The notes below the pieces were generated by a model. The model was not told where the DNA came from. It searched no databases and saw nothing but the letters and a program-made list of their open reading frames with translations. A stretch of 64,000 bases of DNA from Blattamonas nauphoetae. Lineage: Eukaryota > Preaxostyla > Oxymonadida. The stretch lies in NCBI GenBank assembly GCA_033064195.1, contig JARBJD010000054.1, positions 186,001-250,000 of the forward strand, in the 5' to 3' direction. The stretch's first letter is position 1, and each line of letters starts with the position of its first letter. The translations under genes and the position numbers were made by a program. Positions 40,981 through 53,371 of the stretch are shown here, piece after piece.

Positions 40981-42857
40981 TCACTTTTTTGCCGGCACCA
41001 AATACTTCCTTCGGGCGAACGGATGACCTTCAGTCGTGAATACCCATTGATCAAGCGGAAGTACTGTTGCAGGGTCACTGAAGATGAGGTAGAGATATTT
41101 CAACGTTTCCGCAAATAAAAATGATGGTTGTTCATCGCGAGGGGTCGATTTCGCGTTGTTAAGATTAGCTTGTGATGCATATCCTTGTGGATTTCCCTGA
41201 TCATCGGGGGGAAGTTTGCAGTTTTTTTCGAGTGCCTGGAAGTGATAATATGAACATAATCAGAATATAACAATACAAATACACATACCAAGAATATTTC
41301 CCATGCCCAATCTTGATACTTCTCGTCACCTGTGAAGCGGAACAAATAAAACATGCTTTCGATCGTTTCCGGTCTGAGCTTGTATTCCCCAACAGCTGTG
41401 AATTGCCCGTCGACCGTAACAAATTCACCAGAGAGACCACTGGCTGATAAATTGTACATTTTATGGCATGTCCCCACAATGTCCTCGGCAACAGAGAAAT
41501 GCTTGGCTGACGGCGTCCCTTTCTTTGGAAGTGTCCACCCACTTCTTAAGAACGATCCAAGGGCAAGATTTCCAGCAACAAAACATGTAAGATGCGGAAA
41601 TCCTGTTTCCCACGCGTTTCCCGGGAAGTATTTGTCGCCTGATGGCATCGTCTTTACGGTGGTTTCAAAGCCAGCCATAAGCTTGTCCCAATGATCACCA
41701 AGCGTCTTTTCCTCACTCTGATCATCTCGCATGGTGATAGTGTCTGGAGAAGTATAAAGTTCAGTTTTGATCAAATATTCGAAGAACGAGTCAGCTGGGG
41801 CGCCAACAACATGGACACCTGTTCCTCTCCCCGTCTGCTTGTCAATGCCAGAGAGTACAACGTCAGGAGACCTTCTGCTTGCAGCCAACGTTGTTTGGGC
41901 AGCTCGGAGAGCATATCTTGCGTAGTGATCATCCCCTGTTCTGTCTGAGAGAGCCACGAACTCCAAAAACAGTCCAAACTCTGCTAACCACGCGGTGGAA
42001 CCATCATTAGCGGTGGTTCTATTGTGAAATAGGTCAGTCGAATTGGGAGTGTAAAATTCTCCTGGTGTTCTGGTTTTATCCTTCAGAATGTCCTTTTTTC
42101 GCTGTTCGAATGTTGGTTTTCGTGAAGGTTTGGAGAGAGAGACGCGATTGCCTGGAATGAAGAACTTTGAATTGTTTTCGAATTCGACGATGATCGCGTC
42201 CCCAATTTCTTCTGCTTTCGTCAGATAGAACTCCTCTCCTGTTAAATCGAAAGCAGTGATGAACCCAGCCAAGATTCGAATTCCTGTTTCGAACAGGTTG
42301 GCATACCCTCCCTTATAGACATTCATTTTGTTTTTGATCCAGTCCCGACATCGCTGATATTCATCTTCCAGTCCCATGAGTTTCATAGTTGCGAGGGAAT
42401 CAACAATCGACGTTGCTTGTCCACCTAACCAATTATTTGGTTTTTTTGATATTGGATGAATTTCATCATGACCGAAGGCGTGCTTTTCGTATGGCACCCA
42501 ACCATATAGAAAGGCGTTCTTGATAGCTTCTCTCCTTTCTGCACATTTCGTTTCATTTGGCAATTTGGGCCAGCGATTCGCGGGGGATGTTTCGTTCACA
42601 TCCACAAATCGAATGAGATCCGAGGGAATTGTCGGCTCTGTTGGTTTAACTGGGTCAACAGGTTTTGGAGGCTGAGGTGGTGGAGTCGGGGGGTCAGTTG
42701 GAATAGGTTCTGGTTTTGGTTTATGATCCCGGGTGTCGGGGAGTGAGACAGGAGTTTTTCTGGTAAGGGGGAACATTGCTTGGTTAGATACAGGTTTAGA
42801 GGTAGAAGCATAACTTGTCAGCCCGAAAAAGAAGAATATAAGTGCAATATTTATCAT
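40981..42857 (-). CDS. GH47 class I alpha-1,2-mannosidase
   Basis: Trims alpha-1,2-mannose from N-glycans in the ER or Golgi. Exons are 42857-41289 and 41235-40981, 607 residues. The first 20 residues are a signal peptide or anchor (MINIALIFFFFGLTSYA), then a Pro/Lys/Thr stalk (about residues 45-95). The GH47 motifs are HAFGHDEIHPIS, LGGQATSIVDSLATM, GDDHYARYA, FPHLTCFVAGNLALG, KLRPETIESMFYLFRFTGDE, and in exon 2 FLFAETLKYLYLIFSD and LDQWVFTTEGHPF. The 53-nt intron (41236-41288) joins WEIFL to ALEKNCKLPP. A longer upstream frame begins only with GTG, so the ATG at 42857 is chosen. Presence of the TLKYLY and TEGHPF blocks argues for an active mannosidase rather than a degraded EDEM-like lectin, but that split is not certain. 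Confidence 0.92.
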
Positions 42858-43016
42858 GTTTAGAGAATGGTGGATCACTCAGAGATCGGAGTGCACTTTA
42901 TTTTCTGACTCATTTCTCAACTTATGCATGGAGTGTTGGGGGATCATGGCTCGATCCTGCGAATGCTTGATTGTACCGTACGTGTTTTATTCTGACTCAT
43001 CCTTCTTCTTCCATAG

Positions 43017-46000
43017 ATGATCAAATTACTCGGTTCGTTTTCTTTCAAACAGATTTTGATGTATTTTTGTTTATTTACAATCTAGGTCAAGGATCTTCCG
43101 GCTCGTTTGTTCTACTTTCATAGTTTCTCTTTTTCAGAGTCTACCTTGTCGAATATGAACAAGGATTGGCAGCGGTCAAAATCATCACTCCAGGACACAA
43201 CATTGATGGCGAAGAAAAATATGCCGTCCGCTTTTTTGAGTATATTGCATCCTTTTTGACACTTTTCCTCAGGCAAGGCATTCAGAATCCTTTCTACATT
43301 CGAATTAGGCTGACAACAAAAATCCAGAATCAATTCATTCTGATGATGGACTATGCCAACCTTCCAGTCTGCTCTTTTCGTTATTGAGCACTTGTTATAG
43401 GCGTTGAATCATTTGATGACAGGAAGATTAGCACCCTTGCCGGAGAGGTTCGTGGGCATTCTTGTGAGGCAAATTTGTCTGAATATTCCTCTTTTACCCT
43501 TTACTCTTTTTTTAGTGGTATGTATCGCAGAGTTTTCCAAGCATGGTTACATTCACAGGTTTTACTTTCTTTTAAAACACGACATTCAGAGATGTGAAAC
43601 TTGACAACGTCTTTCTCCACTTTGACGGCGATGACACTGTCCTGGCACAGGTCTCAGATTATGGACTCCTTATTCCCCAATCCGAGGCCCATCTATCAAA
43701 AGATCTTGTCGGGTATTCCCATTTTTTTGTGCCCTTATTTTCTTCCGATTCCAGCACCCCAGTCTACCTTGCTCCAGAAATTGTTTACCTTTCACCTCGC
43801 TTTTCCCACAAGTCTGATGTTTGGGCGATTGGCGTCATGCTCTATACCCTTCTCTTCCGAAGGTTCGCATCACCCATCCTCTTATTGCTCTCTCCCCAGC
43901 TTTCCTTTCCAAGGCCAGACCAACCATCAACTCTACACATCCATCCAAACCATTACTCCCCAAATTTTACGACAAGATCTCTCCCAAGATTGCAGAAAAG
44001 CAATTTTCTCACTTCTTGAAAAAGACGTTAACAAACGACCAACAGCATCTAAAGCCCTCGAATTACCATTTTTCAAACAATTCGAAGAAGAAGCGAGAAC
44101 TGGGGTGAGTTGGAGAGAATTCGCAGAAGTCACATCCGGACAATGTCTCCTCTTTCACATCCTTTCCACATCTCCCCATTTCCTCTCTTTTCCCAATATT
44201 CCCCTTTTTCCCCTTCCCAGTCCCCAAACCGCATCCCCAATCCCACTTCATCCCCGACACCCACCAAGCAGAGAAATCATACCGTCATCTCACTCCCCTC
44301 CGCAACCAATCACACAACTCTCCAGCAACCGTCTCACAAACACTCCCTTCGACTGGCCCGTCGACGTTCCCCCACAACCCGAACGATGTCCCTTCGTCGA
44401 TGTCTGTTGGTACTGCTCGGCCAGTCCATCCTTTGCCAAAGACTTTCCCAAAACAAGTCCAACATGGAGCTCGATTCCCAGCTCGACAGAGTTCTGGTCC
44501 GACACAAATTTGTGAAATTTGTCAAAAATCAATTCCGGTGGATCAGATGTGGCTTCACAAAGAGACCGAACACCAACTGATCCATTCAGCACCTGTTGCC
44601 ACTGTCCCGCTTCCCGAACTTGTCCAGAAGAAGATGAATCCAGTGACGAAAGCGGAGTCGAGGCTGGATTTGGTTGGTTTGGTCAATCGAGGCATGCAGT
44701 GCTATTTGAATGTGGTTGTACAGTCGTTGTTTCATGTGCCGGTGTTTCGAAAGGTGTGGATGGGTTGAGAGTGGGTAATTTCATCGAGGGGAGAACATTT
44801 TGGGGTGAGATGGGGTTCATTTCTCTTTTCTTCTCCACGACAAGATCATCTTCATTTTTCTTCTCATTCATCTCCTCTTCTCTCTCTTCACTTTCTTCTC
44901 TTTACCTTCCCCCCTCTCCTCGCAGCTCATCCTCTCTCTCCCCCATGTCCCCTCCACACCATCCACCCACGATCCACTCCATGTTGGCCTCCACCGACTC
45001 TTCCAAGCGATGCTCGACTCTCTCACACCAGTGAACACGAGTGATTTCACCCAAACAATCCACTTTCCCCAATTTGTCGTTCGCCAGATGAACGACACTC
45101 AAGACTTCTTCAACCGACTCGTCAACGGACTCAATTCCGAGCTGAAGGTCTGCTGTTCCTCACCAATTGAGATTTATGTCTGTTTCCTGTCTCGGCCAGA
45201 ACACTCCCCTTCGAGGGCTGGCCTCGTCTCTCCTCAGTGGACGGTCCGTCCGCAAGACAATACTTGAACAGAATGGTCGGAGAAGCGTGTTGGTACATCC
45301 TGAACACTTCTGGTCCCTTCGAATGCCGATTGAGTTGGGGAATGGAGTGGAGGACGTGTTGCCACTTCTTCTCGATCCAGATCAACGCGGAAATGTGTGA
45401 CGTTCCCTTCCTATGTCACTCTTCATCACCAATCTCTCGTCTCTCTCCTTCTCTCTAACTCTCTCTTCTCTCGTCTCTCTCAGACTCAGAAGTTCTACTC
45501 CCTTCCTCCTGTTCTTTTTGTTGATCTTGTCCGTTGGACCTCAGGCGAACGAGGACTCACAAAGAACAACAAACGATTCTCTTTCCCGACCTCTCTCGAC
45601 TTGTCTCGCTTAATCGAGCCACTCACTCTTTCGGAGAAGATGAATGCCATCCAAAAGAAGAAAGAAATCAAAAAAGCGAAAGGACAACCCCCCTCTTCTC
45701 AAACACCCCAATCACCTCAACTCCAACAATCCCTCGCCTTCAACGAACCAAGACACGCTGCCCAGAAGCTTGTCTTCTCATCCGAACTGAACGGGTTGGG
45801 CGAGCCGGAGAAGGAACAGGCGTGGATGGCCAAACAGAAGACCGGGCCGTTCTATTCGCAGTCATTCAAATATTCGCTCCTCGCTGTGGAAGTCCACTCA
45901 GGCACTCTCACGATGGGACACTACTACTCGTTCATCCGACCGCTCGGAACGAGGGAATGGTTTGAGTGCAACGACGAGGCGATTCGGAGGGTGGAGGAGA

Positions 46001-49000
46001 GGGAGGCGGTTGAGGGGCAGTTTGGGGGGAGCGTGAATGGAAGGGAGGTTGTGCATTCGGCGATGACACTTGTGTATGTGCAGGATTGCCATGTGGAGCG
46101 AATTGCGATGAAAGAGTCCGTCTCAACAGAAATACAACCCTATCCGGATCCACACTCCATTCAAGACAAGAACAACTCTGAAATCGATTCTTTGAGACAG
46201 CAATGCGAACAGCTTCAGGCTCAGCTGAGACAAGCCGAAAAGAATAACCAAGCTCTGAATGAAAGACTTAAGAACACTGACGAAGAAAAGAGAACTACAC
46301 AGAACAATCTCGAGAAGGAGAAGGAAGCTAAACAAAGATGGGAAGAAGAGAAGCGTGTCGAAGAAGAGATTCGTCGAAAGGAGAACCAGAAAAGAGAGGT
46401 AGAGCGATTGAATGAACAGAAACAGCAGTTGGATCACTTCTGGACACAAGAATTACAAAAAACGATCCAAAACGAAAAAAAGAGATTTCAAGAAGAAAAA
46501 GAAGAACTGATTCGGGCGATGAACAATCAACAAGAGACACAACAAAAGGAAATCAAAGACAAGATCATCGAGCTGGAAACTAAAGTTGAACAGCGAAACA
46601 AGAAGGTGACAGAGGTTGAACATGAAATGACCAAACAAGAAACGGAACACCAACGAACAATCAAGAAATTGGAAGAAAATGACGATTATCAACACCAACT
46701 GCAATTATTGGAGATTGAGAAGGCAGAAGCTCAAACTGAACTCAAAGTTCAGAAAAGGAAGGCTGAGGATTTGGAACGAACCGTTGCTTCACTGAGTGCA
46801 CAGATCCAAAATCTTAAGAAAGAGAATGCGGACATGAAGAGCCAACTCGAAGATCAGAAGAATGAAATGGAAGAATTACGGAAGAGAACACACATATACC
46901 AATCGGAACGAGATGATTTCAAACAGAAGTTCAATCTTGCTGAAGGGGAAACAGTCCAACTCCGACAAAGACATGAAGAGCAGAAAAAACAGATCGAGGT
47001 GGCAGAACGCACAGCAGCACAGTCGGAGGAGAAACTCAAAACGGAGAAAGAAAAGACTCTGCGCCTCCACTCGGAACTGAATGATCAAAACAAAGACATC
47101 GACAAGTTGAAGCAGACAACAAAGAAAGCCGAAGAGGATCAAGAGAAGCTCCGACGAGAATTCGAAAATTACAAAACAAAACATCAACTGGAGAAAGGCA
47201 CGCTGAGCGCTACGCAAGAAGGATTCGCTCAACTTGAACAAAACAACCAAGAGCTTCGAAGTGAAATCAAGACACTCGAGGACAGGCTCAAAGAGAGTGA
47301 AGAAGCAAGAAAAGAAGAAGAGGAGAAGAATGGCAGGATTGCTGATGAATTGAGACGCAAACAAGCAGAACTGAAAAATGTGAATGCACAACTTCAACAA
47401 ACGAATGGCAGAGCCCAAGACTTGGAAGCAAAATGGAGGGAAGCGGAACAGCGAGGAAAGGCATTCGAAGACATGAATAAGGAAATGGTAGGACAAACCA
47501 CCAATCACAACAGTGCAATCAATAGACTCACAAACGAAAGGAATCAACTTGAGAGCCAACTCAAAAACCTGGAGAAGGACATGAATCAACTCAGATATGA
47601 ACTCGAAGAGCAGAAAAGACAATCCGAAGCGATTCGACAAACAGCCGCACAGTCGGCGAAGGAGCTCCAAACAGAGAAAGAAAAGACAGGACAACTCCAA
47701 TCGGAAGTGGATCGACGAAACAAAGACATCGACGAGTTGCAGCAGAAAATGACGAAAGCCGAAGAGATCCAGCGAGAATTCGAGAATTACAAAACAAAGC
47801 ATCAACTGGAGAAAGGCACACTGAGCGCAACACAAGAAAGATTCGCTCAACTTGAACAAAACAACCTAACACTTGGGAGTGAAATCAGGACACTCCGGAG
47901 CCAGCTGAAACAGAGCGAAGACGCAAGAAAAACAGAAGAGGAGAAGTTTCGTAAGAAAGCTGACGAATTTGAAGCAGAACGGAAGAAGAACGAGAGACTG
48001 GAAATCGATCTCAAGATGGCAACAGAGGCCAACACACAATCCAAGGCTAACTGGCTGGAAGAACAAGAAAAGAACAAGAAAATCAAAGAACAGCACGAGA
48101 GGGAGATCCAAGAACAAAAACAACGCCATGATGAAGAAAGACAAGCACTTGAAAGACAATTGAAGGATCAAAAACAGAAAGAAGGTCCAGTTCTTGCGTC
48201 ACCCGAGTTAGTCGCCGAGAGTCAATTCATACGCAACCAAACGACTGAAGATAAGCGGAAGACACTCCTTCAGAACTCACCACTCAGGAGAAAGTATGAA
48301 CGTGAGCTGAACAACGATGAAATTGAACGACACGCACTCGAGCGAGAATCAGAAGCACAAAAACGAATCGTTGAACTTGAGCATCTCAACCAAGAGCTTC
48401 GGAATGAAGCGAGCGCACTGATGGACGAACTCCGGATTTCGAAAGAGAGGAGAGACACACTCCAGAAGGACAAGGACAACCTTGACCGCGAAAACACACA
48501 ACTCAAGAAGGAGAAAAGTGCACTCAACAAACAACTCCAACAGGAACAACAAAACCTCGATCAATTGCAGAAAGACAACGCAAAAACACTCGAACAACTC
48601 AGAGGAGAGCAAGACAGAGCAAACAAAAGCAAGAAACTCGCGGAGGATGCTCAAACCGAACTGAAACGTGCCAAACAAGAACACGAAAAGGATTCTAAAA
48701 TGAGGGGGGCAGACCTTCGTGTGAAATCTGAAGGGAATCAGCAACTACTTCAACAACTCGACAAAGCGATTTCATCATTGGAAAACCAGAACACTGAAAT
48801 TCAAACACATCAAGACACAATTTCCCGTCTGAATGAAAAAAATGCTCGGCTTAACAGTGAGATCTCCAAACTGAAAGAGCAAATTTCTGGACTTGAGAGA
48901 CAGATTGCGATGAAAACACTTCCAAGTATCAACTCAGTCACCTCCGACCAGACTTCGCGCAACAAGCATCGTCAATCACAGTTGGAGAGTGGAAACCAAC

Positions 49001-50244
49001 CCAATTCTGAATCGATGAATGATTCGCGTCGATCTGACCTCACAAAGGCCCTGAAAACCCTTCAAGAAGACTACGCTGCTGTCTTACAGGAAAACGATCG
49101 CCTTAAACAAGATTTTACGAATCAGCAACAGCAAATTGAAACTCTCAATGAACAAAGGAATCAGAGAGAAACTGAGTTTCAGATGCAATTGGACAATATG
49201 AACACAACTCTGAGACAAAAGGCCAGTTCTGACTTGGAGAATCAGAACAAAAAACATCAGAAGGAACAAACAGCTCTCATTGACACAATTCGTAAATTGG
49301 AAAACGAACTCAACCAAGCAAAGTCGGTCAATCCGACTAGCACTGCCAAGTTGGATCTCCAGTCACAGTACAATGTCCTTTTAACACGCTATCGGGCTCT
49401 GAAAGGCAATTACGATGAATTGGAGAAACAACGACGCACAGAAGCCGGACGAATTTTAGATTTGCAAAAAGAGAATGAGCAGCTGAAAAGCCAATACGCA
49501 CGAATTGAGGAAAAACTCAAAACAGAGCAGGGGGAAGTGGACCGGCTCAGAAAGGAACGAAATCGGGAAAAAGAACAGAATCAACGCCTCAATCAACTCC
49601 TTCATCGGCAACCAAACACTCTCCCAAGAGCTATCGAAGGATCATCTCAGAGGTACGTTCAACGGTCACCCACACAACAACGAAGCCCCATTCAATTACG
49701 CTACCCAGAAGAAGTTAACCGCTGCACTGACCAATCTCGAACACCGAATCCAAACACATCAACACCACAGAGCAATCAAATGGAGGACATGTCTCGAGTG
49801 TCACCAGTATTGGTGGAAGAACAAGTAAGAAGGGGCTTTCATATGATTGGAGAACAGCTGAAAAAAAAGGGTGACGAGAGAAAGAGAGAGGAGGAAGATG
49901 TACAAAGAAAGATGAATAAACAACCAGCTGTAGATTGGAATGGAGTCCATGCGATCGGAAAGCAGCTTGTCGAAAAGAGAGAAGAAACAGAAAAACGAAA
50001 AAGAGAAAAAGAAAGAAAGGAATTTCAAGAAGCGAAGAAAAATGCGCCAAGAAAGATGAATGAACAACCAGATATAGATTGGAAACACCTCAAGGAGAAA
50101 GGAAAAACGGGTGTCGAAAAGAGAGAAGAAAAAGAAAAGCGGAAAAACGACAGAATTGAGCAAGAATTTCAACGAGAGAAGGACCAAGTCCGTCAGGAGA
50201 AATACAAACAACTTCAGGATAAAAGGAAATCAACATTCCATTAA
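43017..50244 (+). CDS. Protein kinase - zinc finger - USP deubiquitinase - coiled-coil fusion
   Basis: Predicted 2,196 residues. Proposed exons: 43017-43032, 43086-43104, 43138-43239, 43273-43366, 43401-43476, 43516-43558, 43590-43712, 43755-43862, 43900-44104, 44127-44753, 44926-45147, 45200-45394, 45484-50244. Kinase: LGQGSSGSVYLVE, LAAVKII, IHRDVKLDN, DYG in place of DFG, GTPVYLAPE, KSDVWAIGVML. Then Pro/Ser linker and CEICQKSIPVDQMWLHKETEH (CxxC...H...H). USP: Cys box GLVNRGMQCYLN, HFPQFVVRQMNDTQDFFNRL, FYSLPPVLFVDLVRW, His box GHYYSFIRPLG. Coiled coil from about residue 815 to the end, with a ~206-210 residue internal repeat (46981 and 47611 onward) and two ~48-residue repeats near the C-terminus. 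Kinase and USP frames are linked by a 22-nt intron (44105-44126) or alternatively 44145-44220. Two genes are possible if a promoter lies within the linker. An upstream exon before 43017 is also possible. Confidence 0.72.
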
Positions 50245-50477
50245 CCTCAATTTATTTCACTTTTTCTTCATTTTTTCTTTGTTTGATGCCATCAATCATC
50301 TCACAACTTTAATCCAGTTCCTTTCACAGCTACACTGCTTATCGGCTGATTATTTTTTGAGTGTTCTGATGTAGATAGATTTACACAACTCTTTAGTGAA
50401 CCTAGTCGTTTTTGGGACAGAGATTTGGAACTGTCGAATGAAACAAAGAGTATGGTTCGATCGAGATCATTCAAACT

Positions 50478-53371
50478 ATGACAGGTAACTTCTTTCCCCA
50501 TGTCATCATTAACCTCTATTCTTAGATGAATTCGCTGATGAGATAGTTTTTGGAAAGCTTCTTGGTCAATCTGTTGTGTACTTACTCGAAGAACCTGAAA
50601 CGGAGATCGGTCGAGATGAGTCGTGTGACCTTGTTCTCGAGTCTAAAAGCATCTCTAAACACCACGCGACTTTGTCTTTTCTCGATCAACAAGGAATTCA
50701 AGCAGAGATTGTCGATCACACAACCAGAAACGGAACTTTCGTCAACGATGAAAGAATATGGAATAAGAAAAAGCTATTGGAGCATGGAGATATCATTCGG
50801 TTCGGATATGACATCGCCACATTCCGTTTTGAATACACAAATCCTCAGGCGATCGCCAGAATCGATCCGTCAAAAACCGAAGCCGCTTTCTCGTCTCCTT
50901 TTGGCTATAATCAGGCATTCTTCATTCCAATTGATGAAAATGGGAATGAAAATGCAGTAAAAGCTGATCAAGGTTCGGATGATAAGAAAGAGGAACCACA
51001 ACCATCCATCGAACCGACACCTGCCACAGAAAGTGAAAAACAAGGCAAAGCACCGGACAAGTCGTCAATTCCATATCCCGCAAACATTCTATCATCAACA
51101 ATGCACGAGGAGTTTCACATCGACAGCCCTCCTCCAATGAATGCCCAATCACCAACCCAAATCCCCCTCGATGATGATAATTTCCTCCTTTCGCAGGAAA
51201 AACATCTCCCCATCACATTAAATGCATCAGTTAAAGAAAAGGAAATGCCAAAATCCGAATCTATCCAACAAGAATCGGAGGAAATTGAGACAGATCCTCG
51301 ATCAGATTCCTCCCCATTACAATCAACTCTCCACACGAAAAATACAAAAAAATCAATCAAACCGAAAGAATTGACTGAGAAAAAACGCGAAGAGCTCCAT
51401 AAAACACTTATTGATTCATTCAACACTCCACTCCCTTCTGACAAACAACACAAACGATGCCAGTGTTGTTCTCCCGATCGTCTGAAACAGCCAGATGCTG
51501 AAGACAAGACAAATCTTCTGTCGTCTTTAGAATTCCCATCCCGTCTTACAAACACGGCAAAACGGGAAAAAGAAAATGAGGAATCAAAGACACCTAAACA
51601 AGACATTTCACGTCCATTTCCCTCCTCCAAACCACAACAAACACAAACTGACCCACAACAACTAAAAAACGAAGAAAGCGAAGATGAAGAAGAAAGTGAC
51701 TCTGAAGACTCTGGATCATCTCGCTCCTCATCCCCACCACAAATTAATATCACATTCCCACCTCCTCCACCTCGTCCATCGGAAGAAGAGCAGATCTTCT
51801 TCGACGATGTTCGCAACAGAAGCAGACAAACAGACATTGCACGAGCTCGGATTGAGGGAAGTTCGAAAGTGGAGAGAGAAGCGGAAATTGTTGAGATGCA
51901 CAGACAGAAAGCGATGGAAGAGGCGAAGGAGAGAATGAGAGTTGAATTGAGCATGCTCACGCCGGATGTTGAACAGTCTGACAGCGACAGTTCAGAGGAG
52001 AGGGTGGAGAGGGAGATGAAGAAGACGAAATCCAGACAGCGAGAACTGGACACGAGCGAACAACGCCGCTTCAATTCCCAGCCTCGACAATCATTTTCCG
52101 GCCAATTCGGACCAGGTCAGACCACATCTCGTGCCCTCCACGCTCTCTCCGTCGATTTGCACTCCAAAATTTCCAAAATCATTCGAAAATGTCTTCTCAG
52201 ATCAGAACATGGGTTTGAAGAAGCAGACGCAAAACACAAATCGAAGATGGATGTTGGAGAAGAGAAGCAGATGGCTGAAATGGCAACAAGGAGATTGCAG
52301 AAAGCGAGAATTGAATTAGCGAAATGTGGGGCAGGCGGGGAGAGTGTGGGTGACGATTATTTTGATGACAGTGAGGAGAGGGAAGAGGAACAAAGGCAGG
52401 CAGTGAAGAGGAGACTGAGGAAAGAGAAGGAGACGATTCTGATGGAGACGGAGATGGACACAGCGTCTGAGAGGAGAAGGGCAGCGGAACAGAATCTGTT
52501 TCTGACAGAACAATCACTCGCGGCACTCGCTTCACGCAATTCTCATCTCCACTCCCTTCTCGACACCATCACACCGAACCCTTCCCCATCCACCACCGAC
52601 CTCCAACCGCCCTCTGAACTTCAGAACGACATCAACCAGCTCCGAAGACTCCTCACACACAAACAGAACGAGTCAGACTTTCTTATCGCTGCGATGCGAG
52701 ACAGAATTCAGAACGAAACAACAAACACGAACAATCACGCAATCCGACAAACACAGAAGGCCAATCAGGACACTTCCCAGTTTGGAGAAATGAGCGCAAC
52801 TGACATCGTCAACGCTTTTGTGGAGGAAGCAGAGATGAACGAAAGATTGAGCGGAGCTGTTGACAAAGTGGTTCAAAACTGGAAAAGAGTCAAAACTGAA
52901 AACAAGAAACTTTCGGGACAGTCATCGTTCCTCTCCCCAAACGACCCAGTTCCACCCTCAAACGATCCCCTGCTCAATCAAACCAGCCAAGAAGACACGA
53001 TCACAGCGATGCAGCGTTCGTTGCGAGAGAAGGAAGTCGCGTTGAAGCTGCTTCTGTTGGAGTTGAGTGGGAAGGGTGTAGAAGAGAAAAGAAGAGCTGT
53101 TGCGATGATTGCCGAGAACGAGAGAATTGAGGAGGAGAGACTGCAGAATGGGATGAAGGGACACGAACGGGAAAGGAGTGCGGAGATCGCGTGTTTGAGA
53201 GATGTGGTAGATGTGATGTTGGAGGAGTCGAGAAACGAGAGAGAGAGGATGGGGAATCGAGGCGGTGATGGGGAGGTTGGAGAAGAGAATGGAAGGAGTG
53301 CGAGGGAGATGTTTAAAGAGGGGATGGATCTGGACCGTGATATTGTGAGATTGAACATGGAGGCCGGATGA
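50478..53371 (+). CDS. FHA-domain coiled-coil protein
   Basis: FHA domains bind phosphothreonine peptides. Exons are 50478-50484 (only ATGACAG) and 50526-53371, 950 residues. The 41-nt intron joins MT-D-EFADEIVFGKLLGQ. FHA residues are about 15-105: GRDESCDLVL, SISKHHATLSF and TRNGTFVND carry the conserved Gly-Arg, Ser-x-x-His and Asn-Gly-Thr. Next is a long acidic, Pro- and Gln-rich disordered part with a CQCC cluster, then charged coiled coil from about residue 440. The gene follows the kinase-USP gene by 233 bp on the same strand. No catalytic domain seen. Without the tiny exon the frame would have to start from GTG inside the FHA domain, which is why I choose the spliced start. Confidence 0.82.

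Noticed and set aside
43404-44515. Kinase as a separate gene ending at the stop near 44515
   Set aside because: That reading would give a long Pro/Ser/His-rich tail in a different frame over the zinc-finger coding region. Either of two introns connects the kinase to the USP frame instead. It is kept as the main alternative in the feature entry.
46876-47859. 327-codon minus-strand frame rich in Leu, Phe and Cys
   Set aside because: It is the antisense of the charged coiled-coil coding sequence of the kinase-USP gene, where Lys and Glu codons read as Phe and Leu.
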